The notes under the pieces were generated by a model, which did no database searches, was not told where the DNA came from, and saw nothing but the letters and a program-made list of their open reading frames with translations. 64,000 nucleotides of DNA from Symbiodinium natans. Taxonomy: Eukaryota; Sar; Dinophyceae; Suessiales; Symbiodiniaceae. The position numbers were made by a program, and so were the translations under genes. The DNA lies in the NCBI GenBank assembly GCA_905221605.1, contig CAJNDS010002157.1:792001-856000 (forward strand). Reading direction: 5' to 3'. Numbering within the stretch: the first letter of the stretch is position 1; each line of letters begins with the position of its first letter. Positions 1-10,006 of this stretch are shown here, in pieces.

Positions 1-179
1 CGCAGTGAGGGGGACGCCGGCTCGGGCGGAGGCGGAACCCTGAGATCGGTTTTTGGGTTTACAGGGGTTTAGGGGTTTAGGGGTTTAGGGTTTGGGGTTT
101 AGGGTTTAGGGTTTAGGGTTTAGGTTTGGGGCTATACGGGCTTGGGGTTTTAGTGTTTAGGGGCTTGAGGTGTGAGCTC

Positions 180-367
180 TGGGCCGGTGCTTTGGCCTTC
201 ACCGGCTGATGCTCCTTGCGGCCCGCCAAGGATTTTACGAAGGCCTCCGCTGCGCCCTAAACCCTAAACCCTAAACCCTAAACCCTAAACCCTAAACCCT
301 AAACCCCTGGATCCATGTGGCCACGGAGGGCAGCAGATGCCATGGGACTTTGGCGGCCATTCAAGGA
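180..367 (-). CDS. two exons of an unrecognised split gene
   Basis: Exon 367-308 follows a tgcag acceptor and reads SLNGRQSPMASAALRGHMDP (20 codons). Exon 256-180 begins after tttag and reads GAAEAFVKSLAGRKEHQPVK and on. The 51 nt between them (307-257) are pure TTTAGGG heptamers on the sense strand, and the frame continues in phase across them. The downstream end at 180 assumes a GA donor. Product not recognised; it may belong to the same gene as the exons at 3216-2027. Confidence 0.5.
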
Positions 368-1368
368 CTGCAGGTGAAGAGTGGGTTCCAACGTCCACCG
401 ACGTGAGTGACTTGTCAAGTTTAGGGTCAGGAATTTAGGGGTTTGCGGGCCTGGGGGTTTAGGGTGTAGGGTTGGGGGTTAGGGTTGTGGGGTTTAAGGT
501 TCATGGTCTAGGGCATAGGGTCATGAGCATGGGACGGCCCGAAGTGCAGTTGTTACTGATATCATTCGTTTCAGGGTTTTTGGGTTTAGGGTGTGTGCGG
601 GTTGGGGGGCGTTAGGGCTTCCGGGTTCATCTGCACCTTGGTGAAAAAAAAGTGCAGACCAAAGAGTTGCAGGAAGAAGCTGTGCTAAGCCCAAAACTAC
701 CCTAAACCCTAAACCCTAAACCCTAAACCCTAAACCACAAGCCCCAACTCCCCAAAGCTTTGAGGCCCCAAAGCCCCAAAAGACTCCCTGAACCCTTTCA
801 CTATCGGTCTTATAGGGTTTAGGGTTCAGGGGTTGAGGGTTTAGGGTTGAGGGGTTGAGGGGTTTAGGGTTTAGGCTTTGGGGTTTAGGGTATCCACGGT
901 CAAATCCCTTACTTGCAAAAAGACCCTATGTGAAAAAGCCTGTCAACTAAACCCTCAAGCCCCAACCAAGCCCTGTAAAGCCAATCAACCCCAAACCCTC
1001 TACCCTAAACCTTAAGCGGCTAAGCGGCAAACCCTGAACCCTACACCCTAAACCTGAAACCCTAAAACCCGCAACCTCAAACCCTAAACCCTTAAAAACA
1101 ATCTTAAGCCGAACGCCAAAAGACAGACAAGCCTGTAAAGCGCATAATTCGAAGCAACCCTTTGGCATCCCGCCGACTCAAACCCCAAACCGAAAAACTC
1201 GAAGCCCCTCACACACCCAAAGACCCCTCGCAAAAGCCCCAAAGCCCCTGAAGCCAGAACCCCTGACTTGAACCCCCCCCCACCCTAATCCCCAAATCGC
1301 TAGACCCTACCCAAAACAAAATCCTGAGCCCCTGAAGCCCCCAAACTGCGCAACGCCTCAGGGGCCTA

Positions 1369-1489
1369 CAAGGAGGGGCCCCCTTACTATACCAAATATA
1401 GTTAAGGGACTTATAACCTCATTTAGGATCCTTATAACCTAGTTTAGGGTCCTTAAAACTCTACCTATAACCAGGGGGGCCCCTCCTTG
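1369..1489. mobile_element. TA-flanked MITE, family A copy 1
   Basis: About 121 bp with terminal inverted repeats starting CAAGGAGGGGCCCCC. TA dinucleotides at 1367-1368 and 1490-1491 look like a target duplication of Tc1/mariner type. The same terminal sequence and interior recur at 53207-53326 and, split, at 31818-34849. No coding capacity. Confidence 0.75.
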
Positions 1490-2026
1490 TAAGGTTGAGG
1501 TTCTAGGGAGGTTTAGGGTGCGCCCAGAGACGTCAAAAAAAATGTTCTGCCGACAGGCTCGTGCTCCGCATCCAGGAGTGCGTCGAAGAGACCTCAGACG
1601 CTGGGGTGAAAAGTTGAGGGTTCTCCAAGGTTGTCAATGTTCTAGGGGTTTAAGTGCGCTTTAACTGTTCTTTCAGTTTGTTGTCTTTGTTAACAGGGTG
1701 GTTAGGGTCTTTCCCGGGTTCCAGGGTAGGTGTTTAACGGTTTTTCCAGCTTGTGCCCGGGCTTACGACATCGACCCTCAATGGTAGAGTGTGTGTGTGT
1801 GTGTGTGTCTTTTTTGGTGGGGGAGGGTGCCTAAGTTGTTCTTGCATACTATACAAGCATACGAGCCAACATAGTGAGCACACACACACACACAAAAATG
1901 AAAACACACTACAAAACGCACCAACATGTGGGAGCAGAAAAGCAACGATGGGCAGGTGTGCAAATAGGACCATGTTTTAGCAGGAGGGCTGCAAGCAACA
2001 ACTGCCGTTAGGATGATGAAATACAC

Positions 2027-3216
2027 TTTGGCCTGGTGTGGTACATTGGGCTACGGCTACACTTCACCCAAACCCTGAAGACCTAAACCTTAAACCCTCA
2101 ACCCAAAACCCTAAACCCTAAACCCTAAACCCTGAGCTGCAGCATGCAAAGATGCTGCACGACATTGCGCTTCAGCCACATTTAGTGCAACACATGCTTG
2201 GAGAGCGAACAGGGCCTTCACTAGCACCGAGCCCTAAACCACCAATCCCCCTAAACCCTAAACCTAAACCCTCAACCAGCAACGACACAGGAGCTCATCG
2301 TGCGTAGCATGTGCACATACCACGTGTCATCTTTCTCTCGCACGAAGACCTGGAGCCTAAACCCTAAACCCTAAACCCTGATAAACCCTGATGAGCAGAC
2401 CCTTTTTGCGCATCATGCCATCAATAAGTCGAAAGATCAAGTCATAGCCTTGACGCTTGGGATGGCCGTTGTTGTCTTTCATGTGGCGCCTCGTGAAGGT
2501 GGCGGGGTCGCTGTACTGCAGGACATCCAGCGTGTTATTGCGGAAGCGCGACGCAACTTGGAGATACTGACCTTCCAGGGGAACGCTCGAGGTGCGATTC
2601 GGAATCAGCGTCCGCCGCGCAATGCACCAGAAGAGGAACTTCAAGTTTTGGAATCGTGAGGTGAGGTGTGCCAAGCAGGAGAGGCCGTGACTCACCATCA
2701 CCTCGTTGTCTTCCTTGTTCACCTTCTCCTATGCAGAACTGGGAACCAAAAATGATAATCCCTGCTGTGTCCTAGGAATGAAAGTGCCCAAAAACTACAA
2801 CTTGGAACCCTAGCAAAAAATGAATTACGGTACCCAAACAAATCGAAATTTTCCCAAATATCCCTAAGTCGCCCTGATGACGTTGTAGGCGCTTGGGGGC
2901 AAGTCAAGGAAAAGGTCGCCCGGCGTCAAAGAATCCACGTAGCGGTTCCCGAAGTACCAGTTGGGAACCATGAGCACCTCGACCCAATCGTTACCTAGAA
3001 AAAAAGGGTGCCCCTTTTTGCTTCAAAGGAGCTTCTGAAGGGAACCTAAATCTTAAAACAAAACAGAATAAGGGAACCTAAACCCCCTAAAACAAAAAAA
3101 GGGAAATAAGCACCTGTACTCTGGGGCCTCGGCACAGTGTGACTGTAAGCGCTGCAGGCCTCCTGCAAGAGGTCCAGCGTCGACCGGTGGAATACCGGAA
3201 GGGCCTCCAAAGCCAT
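2027..3216 (-). CDS. unrecognised split gene, 5' part, at least five or six exons
   Basis: Exons in order: 3216-3114 (ATG, MALEALPVFHRSTLDLLQEA), 2994-2873 (NDWVEVLMVPNWYFGNRYVD), 2728-2387 (includes VPLEGQYLQVASRFRNNTLD), 2355-2278 (LQVFVREKDDTWYVHMLRTM), 2233-2132 (SVLVKALFALQACVALNVAE), perhaps 2082-2027. Junctions keep phase. Intron 1 is GT-AG and intron 2 is GC-AG. Introns 3 and 4 are only 31 and 44 nt and are made of TTTAGGG-like heptamers. Exon 3 could itself contain an intron at a gtgagt donor. No known domain recognised; the 3' end is not located. Confidence 0.6.
3003..3110. repeat. intronic repeat shared with 58195-58290
   Basis: The stretch gggtgcccctttttgcttc followed by gaagggaacc and a purine-rich tail resembles 58195-58290. 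It lies inside intron 1 of the minus-strand gene starting at 3216. Probably a short mobile element; ends are not defined. Confidence 0.35.
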
Positions 3217-3409
3217 GCAATCCTTAGCTGCTGAGTTCACAAGCCCCCCAAAAAGTGTACACCTTCAGACTTTCAGTTCTATAGGGGATTCTAGTATCCC
3301 AACAGAGTAAAGTGCACATCTTCAAACTTTTCAGTTCAAAAGAGGATTCTAGTATCCCAATAAAAATTAAAGAGTACTCATCCAGCTACTAAGAATCAAC
3401 TCCCTGCAG

Positions 3410-5271
3410 CTTGCGGAGATGGGGGCCCAGGACCTCAATGGTTCCCCTTGCTACCCCCCTCTGGGGTTTAGGGTTTAGGGTTTAGGGTTTCGGGCCCTCT
3501 ATACTACCACACGCTAAGTTCCCCCCTCATACTTCTAAGGCCATTTGGGGATAATGAAAAGCCGAATTAGGGTTCGTTCAGGGGGGCACCTAGGGGTGAG
3601 GGGGGGGATATAGAGGGCCCTAAACCCTAAACCCTCAACCCTCAACTCTCAACCCTCAACCCTCAACCCTAACCCAACCCATCTAAGCACCTCATACTCC
3701 ATCTTCGCCTCCTCTAGGTGGCGGGGAAGAAAATGCGATGGGCCCAGGAGAAACACCGAGCCGCGCTGGGCCTGGACTTTGAAAGGAACAGAAAGAAGTT
3801 TAGGGTTTAGGGTTTAGGGTTTAGGGTTTAGGGTTTAGGGTTTAGGGTTGGGTTCGGCCGGTCCACACTAACAGTCACCACCAGCAGACCCACAAATAAA
3901 AGCACCCGGTAAATGCCAAAAAATTGACTGAGATTCCTGCTATTCCTGGTGCTATTCCTGGTGCTATTTCTGGTGCTATTTCTGGTGCATTTTTTTGTGC
4001 TATTCCTGGTGCTATTTCTGGTGCTATTTTTTGTGCTATTGTTTGTGCTGTTTCTGGTGCTATTTTTTGTGCTATTTTTTGTGCTATTGTTTGTGCTATT
4101 TCTGGTGCTGTTGCTGGTGCTATGTGACTAACAATCACCATCAGCAGACCCACAAAAAACAGCACCCGGTAAATGCTAAGCTGCTAAAATTGACTGGGAT
4201 TCCTGGTGCTATTTCTGGTGCTATTGTTTGTGCTATTTCTGGTGCTATTTTTTGTGCTATTCCTGGCGCTATCTCTGGTGCTATTTTTTGTGCTATTGTT
4301 TGTGCAATTTCTGGTGCTATTTCTGCTGCTATGTGACTAACAGTCACCACCAGCAGACCCACAAAAAGAAGCACCCGGTAAATGCTAAAATTGACTGGGA
4401 TTCCTGGTGCTATTTTTGGCCTGTGTGTTATAAGGCCACGGCGTTATTTGACTGTTAGTGTGGACCGGCCGAACCCAAGTTTAGGGTTTAGGGCGAACCA
4501 GGGAGAAAAAAAGTATAGACTTCTATCTATTTCAGCATGGTTCCTTTCAGGTACCAAAAAGCATAGACTCATACTTCATAAAAGGCTCCTTTAAGGTACA
4601 GGTATTTAATAGAAAAAAGTGTTAAAGCATGGTGCTCCAAACCCGGGGGGCAGGAACTGGAAGGTGGAGATCTTCTGGCCGCCACGCAGCAGGCGGGGCA
4701 ATGAAACTGGAGCTGAAGTACACCTCAAAAGTTTAGGGTTTAGGGGTTAGGGTTTAGGGTTTGGGATGTTCCCGCTTATACTAACAGTCCTTGATAGGGA
4801 TGAAAATTGGGGGGGGGGGGGGGGTACTATAATCCCGATCAAGGACTGTCAGTGTAAGGGGCATCCCACGATACACCTCAGCTACAAAAGAAAGGTAGGC
4901 AAGGGCGAGGGATGTCGAAAGTCGGAAGCCTTTTGCCGTGGCTTAACGGGCTTGTGATGGAACCTACCCTTCTGTTGTATACTGTACGTTAGATTCTTAT
5001 TTCAGTATGTCTATAATGGGGGTTTATGAAAATATGCCCCCCCCCCCCCCCCCAAATAGCAGGATCCCGTTGTAGCAGGGACCCCAATAAAGCACCCCTA
5101 ATTCGGAAGCCCCCATACCCAAAACCCTAAACCCTAGACCCGAAACCCTAACCCTAATGTATTCTAACACAAAGAAACGAAAAGAGTACTACCGTGGGAT
5201 CCTGGACACCATGCCTAGACTCGAGGCCATGAGCACCACTCGCCTTTCTGAAGGCCTCATCCCTAGATTCG
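3410..5271 (+). CDS. unrecognised split gene, four exons
   Basis: Exons 3410-3463 (LAEMGAQDLNGSPCYPPL, after ctccctgcag), 3718-3797 (VAGKKMRWAQEKHRAALGLD and on), 4654-4730 (NWKVEIFWPPRSRRGNETGA) and about 5185-5271 (YYRGILDTMPRLEAMSTTRL). Phases match across the junctions (0, 2, 1), and donors in TTTAGGG tracts read as GTTTAGG. Intron 2 hosts the inverted-repeat element at 3848-4478; intron 3 hosts a family B element. It may continue downstream, for example SMVDPESLRDVPPGLE near 5393. Basic, charged protein; family not recognised. Confidence 0.6.
3494..3624. mobile_element. palindromic MITE-like element in an intron
   Basis: gggccctctata at the left and tatagagggccc at the right form inverted ends of a roughly 130-bp unit bounded by heptamer tracts on both sides. 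It lies in intron 1 of the plus-strand gene at 3410-5271. Confidence 0.55.
3848..4478. mobile_element. non-autonomous DNA transposon with 29-bp inverted ends
   Basis: Terminal inverted repeats of 29 bp are perfect (TTGGGTTCGGCCGGTCCACA at the left end, its complement at 4450-4478). Both sides abut GTTTAGGG, which may be an 8-bp target duplication or simply the repeated target. The inside holds three copies of a roughly 65-bp unit (near 3873, 4132 and 4340) separated by minisatellite of GGTGCTATTTCT-type units. Frames through it are open in all phases and encode only low-complexity IPGAISGAIFCAI-like repeats, so no protein is called. Confidence 0.8.
4761..4868. mobile_element. family B MITE, copy at 4.8 kb
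   Basis: Inverted ends TTGGGATGTTCCCGCTTATA and ...AAGGGGCATCCCA surround a G14-type homopolymer. One of ten dispersed relatives, each about 80-150 bp. Confidence 0.7.
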
Positions 5272-5754
5272 GTTTGGGGTTTAGGGTTGAGGGTTTAGGG
5301 TTTAGGGATTCGGGGTTTTAGGGTTTCGGGTTCAGGGTTTTCGGAGCTTCTCAACGCAAGGGTTTGGGGTTCGGGGTTTGGGGTTTGGGAGAGCATGGTA
5401 GACCCTGAATCTCTGCGGGATGTTCCCCCGGGGTTAGAAACAGCCGGAAACCCTAAACCCTAAACCCTAAACCCTAAACCCTAAACCCTAAACCCTAAAC
5501 CCTAAACCCAAGAGGACGTTTCTAATGTTGCTATAGAATGATACTATGCGGGGCACATCGTTCCCTAAATCCTTAAGGCCCTGACCAAGCCAAAGCAGAT
5601 GAGCCATGCTCCAGGTTCGTTAGGGGCTACTTGGGACTCTATTTACCCAAAGTTTTTTCGGGGAAAACCGGCTATACCTACGAATTTGCTACGAATTCAC
5701 GAGGTAAGAAACCACAAGGCTCTGGGTAAAGAGAGTTCCAGGCAGCGTTTTGGG

Positions 5755-6298
5755 ATGGGTTGATCATGTGGGTTTAGGTTTTACGGTTAAGGGTTTAGGG
5801 TTGAGGGGTTTAGGGCCACTGCGGCCTGGACTTGAGCCTACGCCGCAGAACATGCGAAGCCTCACGTCGCGTTTAAGGCCCTGAGGGTAGGACTTCCGGT
5901 GCAGGTTTAGGGTTTAGGGTTAAGGGTTTAGGGTTTAGAGTTTAGGGTTTACGGTTTAGGGTTTAGGGTTTAGGGGAGACGTAGGCTGCTCTTGCGATTT
6001 TTCTAACTCGTAGCATTCAGATTCGTACTTGGTCATCATGGTGATTGGCTCCAGGTTCCCACCCATAAATCCCGTTAAACCAAAAGTCCAAGGTTACCGT
6101 GGAACGGATTACAAGTGGAGGTGAAGTGTGTGCAGGGCTGGGGCACGGCGCCTGTGAGTTGTAGGGTTTAGGGTTCAGGGTTTAGTTTCGGGTCCCTTTG
6201 AAGGGGACACGCCTCACTACTTTACTGCTGCCCAGGAAGGTCCACCTTCACTCTGGAAGACTATACCACCACGGAGAATTCCAGACAAATCTGAGAGC
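5755..6298 (+). CDS. possible plus-strand exon cluster
   Basis: The best exon is 6236-6298, EGPPSLWKTIPPRRIPDKSE and S, between a strong acceptor (tttactgctgcccag) and a GT donor. Weaker candidates upstream are GHCGLDLSLRRRTCEAS from 5816, SYLVIMVIGS near 6030 before a caggtt donor, and VEVKCVQGWGTAPVSC at about 6115-6163. TTTAGGG tracts run in the plus orientation here. The order and completeness of a gene are not established. Confidence 0.4.
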
Positions 6299-6389
6299 GT
6301 TCAAACCCTAGCCCTAAACCCTAAACCCTAAACCCTAAAACCTAAACCCTAAAACCTAAACCCTAAACCCTAAACCCTGAACCCCAAAC

Positions 6390-6495
6390 CAAAAGGAATC
6401 TGGGATCCAGGGAGTCTGGCTGTCCGCAGCACCCTCGGCGAGAGGGGGCAGGTGGCCAGCCAGCTGCAGGGCCAAGTGCACCTGCTCCCGAAAAC
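6390..6495 (-). CDS. exon of an unrecognised gene
   Basis: After a gcgtag acceptor the frame reads REQVHLALQLAGHLPPLAEG and on to TPWIPDSF, ending at a GTTTGG donor. CCCTAAA tracts flank both sides on the plus strand, so TTTAGGG is on the sense strand. Third positions are mostly G or C. Family unknown. Confidence 0.5.
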
Positions 6496-6534
6496 CTACG
6501 CACCTCGACCCTTAGACCCTGTAAACCCCCCAAA

Positions 6535-6645
6535 ACCCCCTAAACCCTAAACCCTAAACCCTAAACCCTAAACCCTAAACCCTAAACCCTAAACCCTAAA
6601 CCCTAAACCCTAAACCCTAAACCCTAAACCCTAAACCAACCCCCT
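6535..6645. repeat. CCCTAAA heptamer array
   Basis: About 15 nearly perfect CCCTAAA units, one of the longer uninterrupted telomere-type tracts in the window. Confidence 0.9.
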
Positions 6646-6839
6646 AAACCCTAATTCAGCCCTAGACCCTTAGTCCCTCAGACCCAAAGACCAGGCAGGG
6701 GGTTCAGCTTTAGGTTGGCTTCCCCTCCCCACAACAAAAAGGTAGTTGAGAACTTTGGGATCTAAACTGGTATAGCATAGGTTTACCATACCCAAAAACA
6801 AGAACAGCGACACCCCAGGAGCCGGTAGGCTATGTTGTG

Positions 6840-8110
6840 CCCTAAGCCCTAAACCCTATAAACCCTGCACCACCCAAAACCCTAAGACCCGAGACCCTTA
6901 AACCCTAAACCCCAAACACCAAACCCTGAACCCTAAAACCCCAAACCCTAAACCCTGAAACCTAAAACCGAAAAACCCCAAAACCCCAAAACCAAAACCC
7001 TAAACCCCAAACACTAAACTCCCTGGCCCTAAACCATAAACCCTAAACCTTAAACACCAAACCCCGAACCCTAAACCCTGAACCCTAAAACCCCAAACCC
7101 TGAATCCTAAACCCCAAACCCTACAAACCTCGTAGCCCTAAACCCCAAACCCTAAACCCCAAAAACCAAAACCATAAACCCCAAAACCCCAAACCCTGCA
7201 CCCCGAGACTCTGTTGGTTTCGCTCCAGGCCCAAAAACCCAAAACCCTAAACCCTAAAACCCCAAACCCTAAACCGTAATCCCAAACCCTAAACCCCAAA
7301 CCCAAAACCCTAAACCCCAAACCCTAAACCCTAAACCCCAAACCCTAAACCCCAAACCCCAAACCCCAAACCCCAAACCCCAAACCCCAAACCCTAAACC
7401 CTAAACCCTAAACCCCAAACCCCAAACCCCAAACCCTAAACCCTAAACCCCAAACCCTACACCTAAACCATAGACCCCACACCCTAAACCCCAAACCCTA
7501 AACCCTAAACCCTAAACCCCAAACCCTAAACCCTAAACCCTAAACCCCAAACCCCAAACCCTAAACCCCAAACCCCAAACCCTAAACCCTAAACCCTAAA
7601 CCCTAAACCCTAGGTCCATGCCTGCTCGCGGGTTGCGCGGTCGCTGGTGCGACAGATCATGGCCGTGACCCCCTGGCTTCCCAGAAGAGACAGGGTTTAG
7701 GGTTTAGGGTTTATGGTTTAGGGTTTGGGGTTTGGGGTTTGGGGTTTGGGGTTTAGGGTTTAGGGTTTAGGGTTAAGGGTTTGGGGTTTGGGGTTTAGGG
7801 TTTGGGGTTTGGGGTTTGTGGTTTTGGGTTTGGGGTTTAGGGTTTAGGGTTTGGGGTTTAGGGTTTGGGGTTTGGGGTTTGTGGTTTGGGGTTTGGGGTT
7901 TGGGGTTTGTGGTTTGGGGTTTGGGGTTTGGGGTTTAGGGTTTAGGGTTTAGGGTTTGGGGTTTGGGGTGTTGGGGTGTTGGGGTGTGGGTCTTAGGGTT
8001 TGCGTTGTTGGGGCTTAGGGCTTGGGGGCTTGGAGGGCTTGGGGCTTAGGGTTTGGGGTTTGGGGCTTGGGGTTCGGGCTTAGGGTTTTAAGGTCAGGGC
8101 TTTTGGCTTA
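6840..8110. repeat. mixed heptamer array that switches strand
   Basis: CCCTAAA and CCCCAAA heptamers alternate from 6840 to 7615. A unique segment of about 75 bp follows (7615-7690), and then TTTAGGG and TTTGGGG heptamers on the same strand to about 8110. The two arms form a very large imperfect inverted repeat. The central segment is open on the plus strand (GPCLLAGCAVAGATDHGRDP) but its coding status is unclear. Confidence 0.85.
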
Positions 8111-8714
8111 GGGCTTGGGGCTTGGGGTTGCAGACTTGGGGCTCCGCGAAGCCTCTGCAAGGCCTAGTCAGGCGTAGGCTGAAGGAGGGCTGAGGGCGCA
8201 TTTGGGTTTAGGGTTTAGGGTTTGCGGTTTGGAGTTTGGGGTTTCGGTTTACCCTGCCTGTTTGGATAAGTCCGCGGAACCCCTGAGCTCGGATAGCCTG
8301 AAGCGCAATCCTTCTTTCTAGGACCTTCTGCTGGGTTTAAGGATCCGAATTTGTGGCCCTTGATTGTTTCCCCTGATAAAAAGCCCTTACATTACAACCT
8401 ATCTATCTATCTATCTATACATATGTATATATATATATATTTCTATAACCAGGGCCCAGACTTCAGATCCCTATAAACAAGGGTAAGGAGCTACACTCAA
8501 GACCCATGGTTCCAACCTTAGGGTTTAGGATCTAGGGTTTAGGGTGTATTGTTTAGGGTGTAGGGTTCATGCCTCCAGGCTTGGGGGGGCAAGCGGTTTA
8601 GGGTTTGGGGCCTATAGTTTTCGAAGGGCTTAGGGGCACTGATGTTCAGTCACCCTCAACCCTAACCCTAAACCCTAAACCCTAAACCCTAAACCCCCTA
8701 AACCCCCTAAACCC

Positions 8715-8789
8715 TAAGTCCGCCTCCCACATGATGCGCTCTTGGTTGGGGTGCTCCTGGGCTTCCCGGGGGGCAGATTTCGAGGGTCT
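8715..8789 (-). CDS. exon of an unrecognised gene
   Basis: 25 codons, RPSKSAPREAQEHPNQERIM then WEADL, after a gttaaag acceptor and directly followed by a TTTAGGG-sense tract. It lies 100 bp from the start of the oppositely oriented gene at 8892, at a tract-orientation flip. Confidence 0.5.
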
Positions 8790-8891
8790 CTTTAACAAAT
8801 TAAATGTCCACGGCTTTTTATCAAGGGATGATGGCAAGTAAAGGGTTTAGGGTTTAGGGTTTGCATCTGTGCGGAATCGACTGTTGCTCAG

Positions 8892-9258
8892 ATGGGTGCC
8901 GGGAAGTCAAGGGATCCTACCTCGCCTCATCCCGAACCCCCTACACCATAAACCCCTAAACCTACATTTTCTAAGGGGTTCTTGCAAAAAGGTGCCCCAA
9001 AACCCTAGGCCCTAAACCCTAAACCCAAAACTCAAAGGTACAACCTTGGCAAGGAAGCGTTGCTTGAAAGTGCGTCAGCAACTTCGGATCCACCTTACAA
9101 GCAAGGCAAGAAGCAGAAGCAACTCAGGGTTTAGGGTTTAGGGTTTAGGGTTTAGGGTTCAGGCAGGGTTTCATCCCGAAATCTCACAGGAGCCGAGGCG
9201 CCTTGCCATCGCCGAAGCGGCGGAGTGTTTCGGCAAAGGCCGCAAAGTCCTGGCATAA
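8892..9258 (+). CDS. complete small split gene, about 68 aa, three exons
   Basis: Exon 1, 8892-8912, has ATG right after gttgctcag and encodes MGAGKSR. Exon 2, 9039-9128, encodes YNLGKEALLESASATSDPPY plus a Lys/Gln-rich end. Exon 3, 9163-9258, encodes AGFHPEISQEPRRLAIAEAA and more, ending in TAA. Intron 2 (9129-9162) is 34 nt, GT to AG, and consists only of heptamers. Intron 1 has an ambiguous AGG junction. No family recognised. It starts at a divergent tract flip and stops at a convergent one. Confidence 0.6.
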
Positions 9259-9351
9259 AACGAAAGCTCTGAACCAAGTCCTAAACCCTAAACCCTAAAC
9301 CCTAAAAATCCTAAACCCTAAACCCTAAACCCTGAACCCTTAACCCTAAAC

Positions 9352-9414
9352 CCTCAACATTTTCGGAGCCATAAAGGCCTCCTGAAGACCCTGAAATATT
9401 TCGCCAGACTTGAG
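9352..9414 (-). CDS. exon of an unrecognised gene
   Basis: 21 codons, LKSGEIFQGLQEAFMAPKML plus R, between a tagtttag acceptor and an AGG/GTTTAGG donor. It probably continues at lower coordinates, where the antisense of the gene ending at 9258 is also open. Confidence 0.45.
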
Positions 9415-9439
9415 CTAAACTAGGAGCCAAAGAAGGAAA

Positions 9440-9562
9440 CGGTTTAGGGTTTAGGGTTTAGGGTTTAGGGTTTAGGGTTTAGGGTTTAGGGTTTAGGGTT
9501 TAGGGTTTAGGGTTTAGGGTTTAAGGTTTAGGGTTTAGGGTTTAGGGTTTAGGGTTTAGGGT
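9440..9562. repeat. TTTAGGG heptamer array
   Basis: About 17 units, nearly perfect, in the plus orientation. Confidence 0.9.
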
Positions 9563-9883
9563 AGTCATCGATACCAAAAGTAGCCTAGGAATGAACGGGC
9601 AGTTTAGAGAGGTAACTATGACGGAACCCAAACACTCAACAAAGGGCAAGGGCCTACTCTGGGTCCTAGGCAAACTTACACGGAATTCGACATACTTTGC
9701 GAAGGTTCCAGGAGCAAATCCTCGTAACCCGGAAGTCTAACCCACAGACCCAAATCCCGAGACCCCCAAAACCGAGACCCTCAACCCTCAACCCTAAGTC
9801 GAAAACCCTGAAACCCTCAAACCCCAAATCCGAAACCCGAAAACCCGAACCCCGAAACACTAAACCTCACCTACGTCATCCCC

Positions 9884-9900
9884 ATATTGATTGATTGATG
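9884..9900 (-). repeat. LINE 3' tail, tetranucleotide repeat
   Basis: Minus strand reads atcaatcaatcaat at the end of the element, about 110 bp after the ORF stop. Short terminal tandem repeats instead of poly(A) are common in several LINE clades. Confidence 0.6.
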
Positions 9901-10006
9901 GACAAAGAAGTCCCTGCAGCAGACAGAATTGCTGCATGGGCGCGAGAACGTCCTAGTTCGGCGCAACGCCCCGAACTGTACGGACTTCTCACGAGGCCCC
10001 CGCACG

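Noticed and set aside
1730..2030. Short frames around (GT)n and (CA)n at 1790-1900
   Set aside because: Low-complexity translations of dinucleotide repeats; a hydrophobic minus frame here could be a further exon of the gene at 3216 but has no clear junctions.
3711..3808. Minus-strand exon VPFKVQAQRGSVFLLG
   Set aside because: It reads well, but the plus strand joins in phase with exons on both sides and fits tract orientation.
3875..4374. Overlapping open frames of 60-113 codons in all directions
   Set aside because: They are translations of a minisatellite without stops (IPGAISGAIFCAI-type), not genes.
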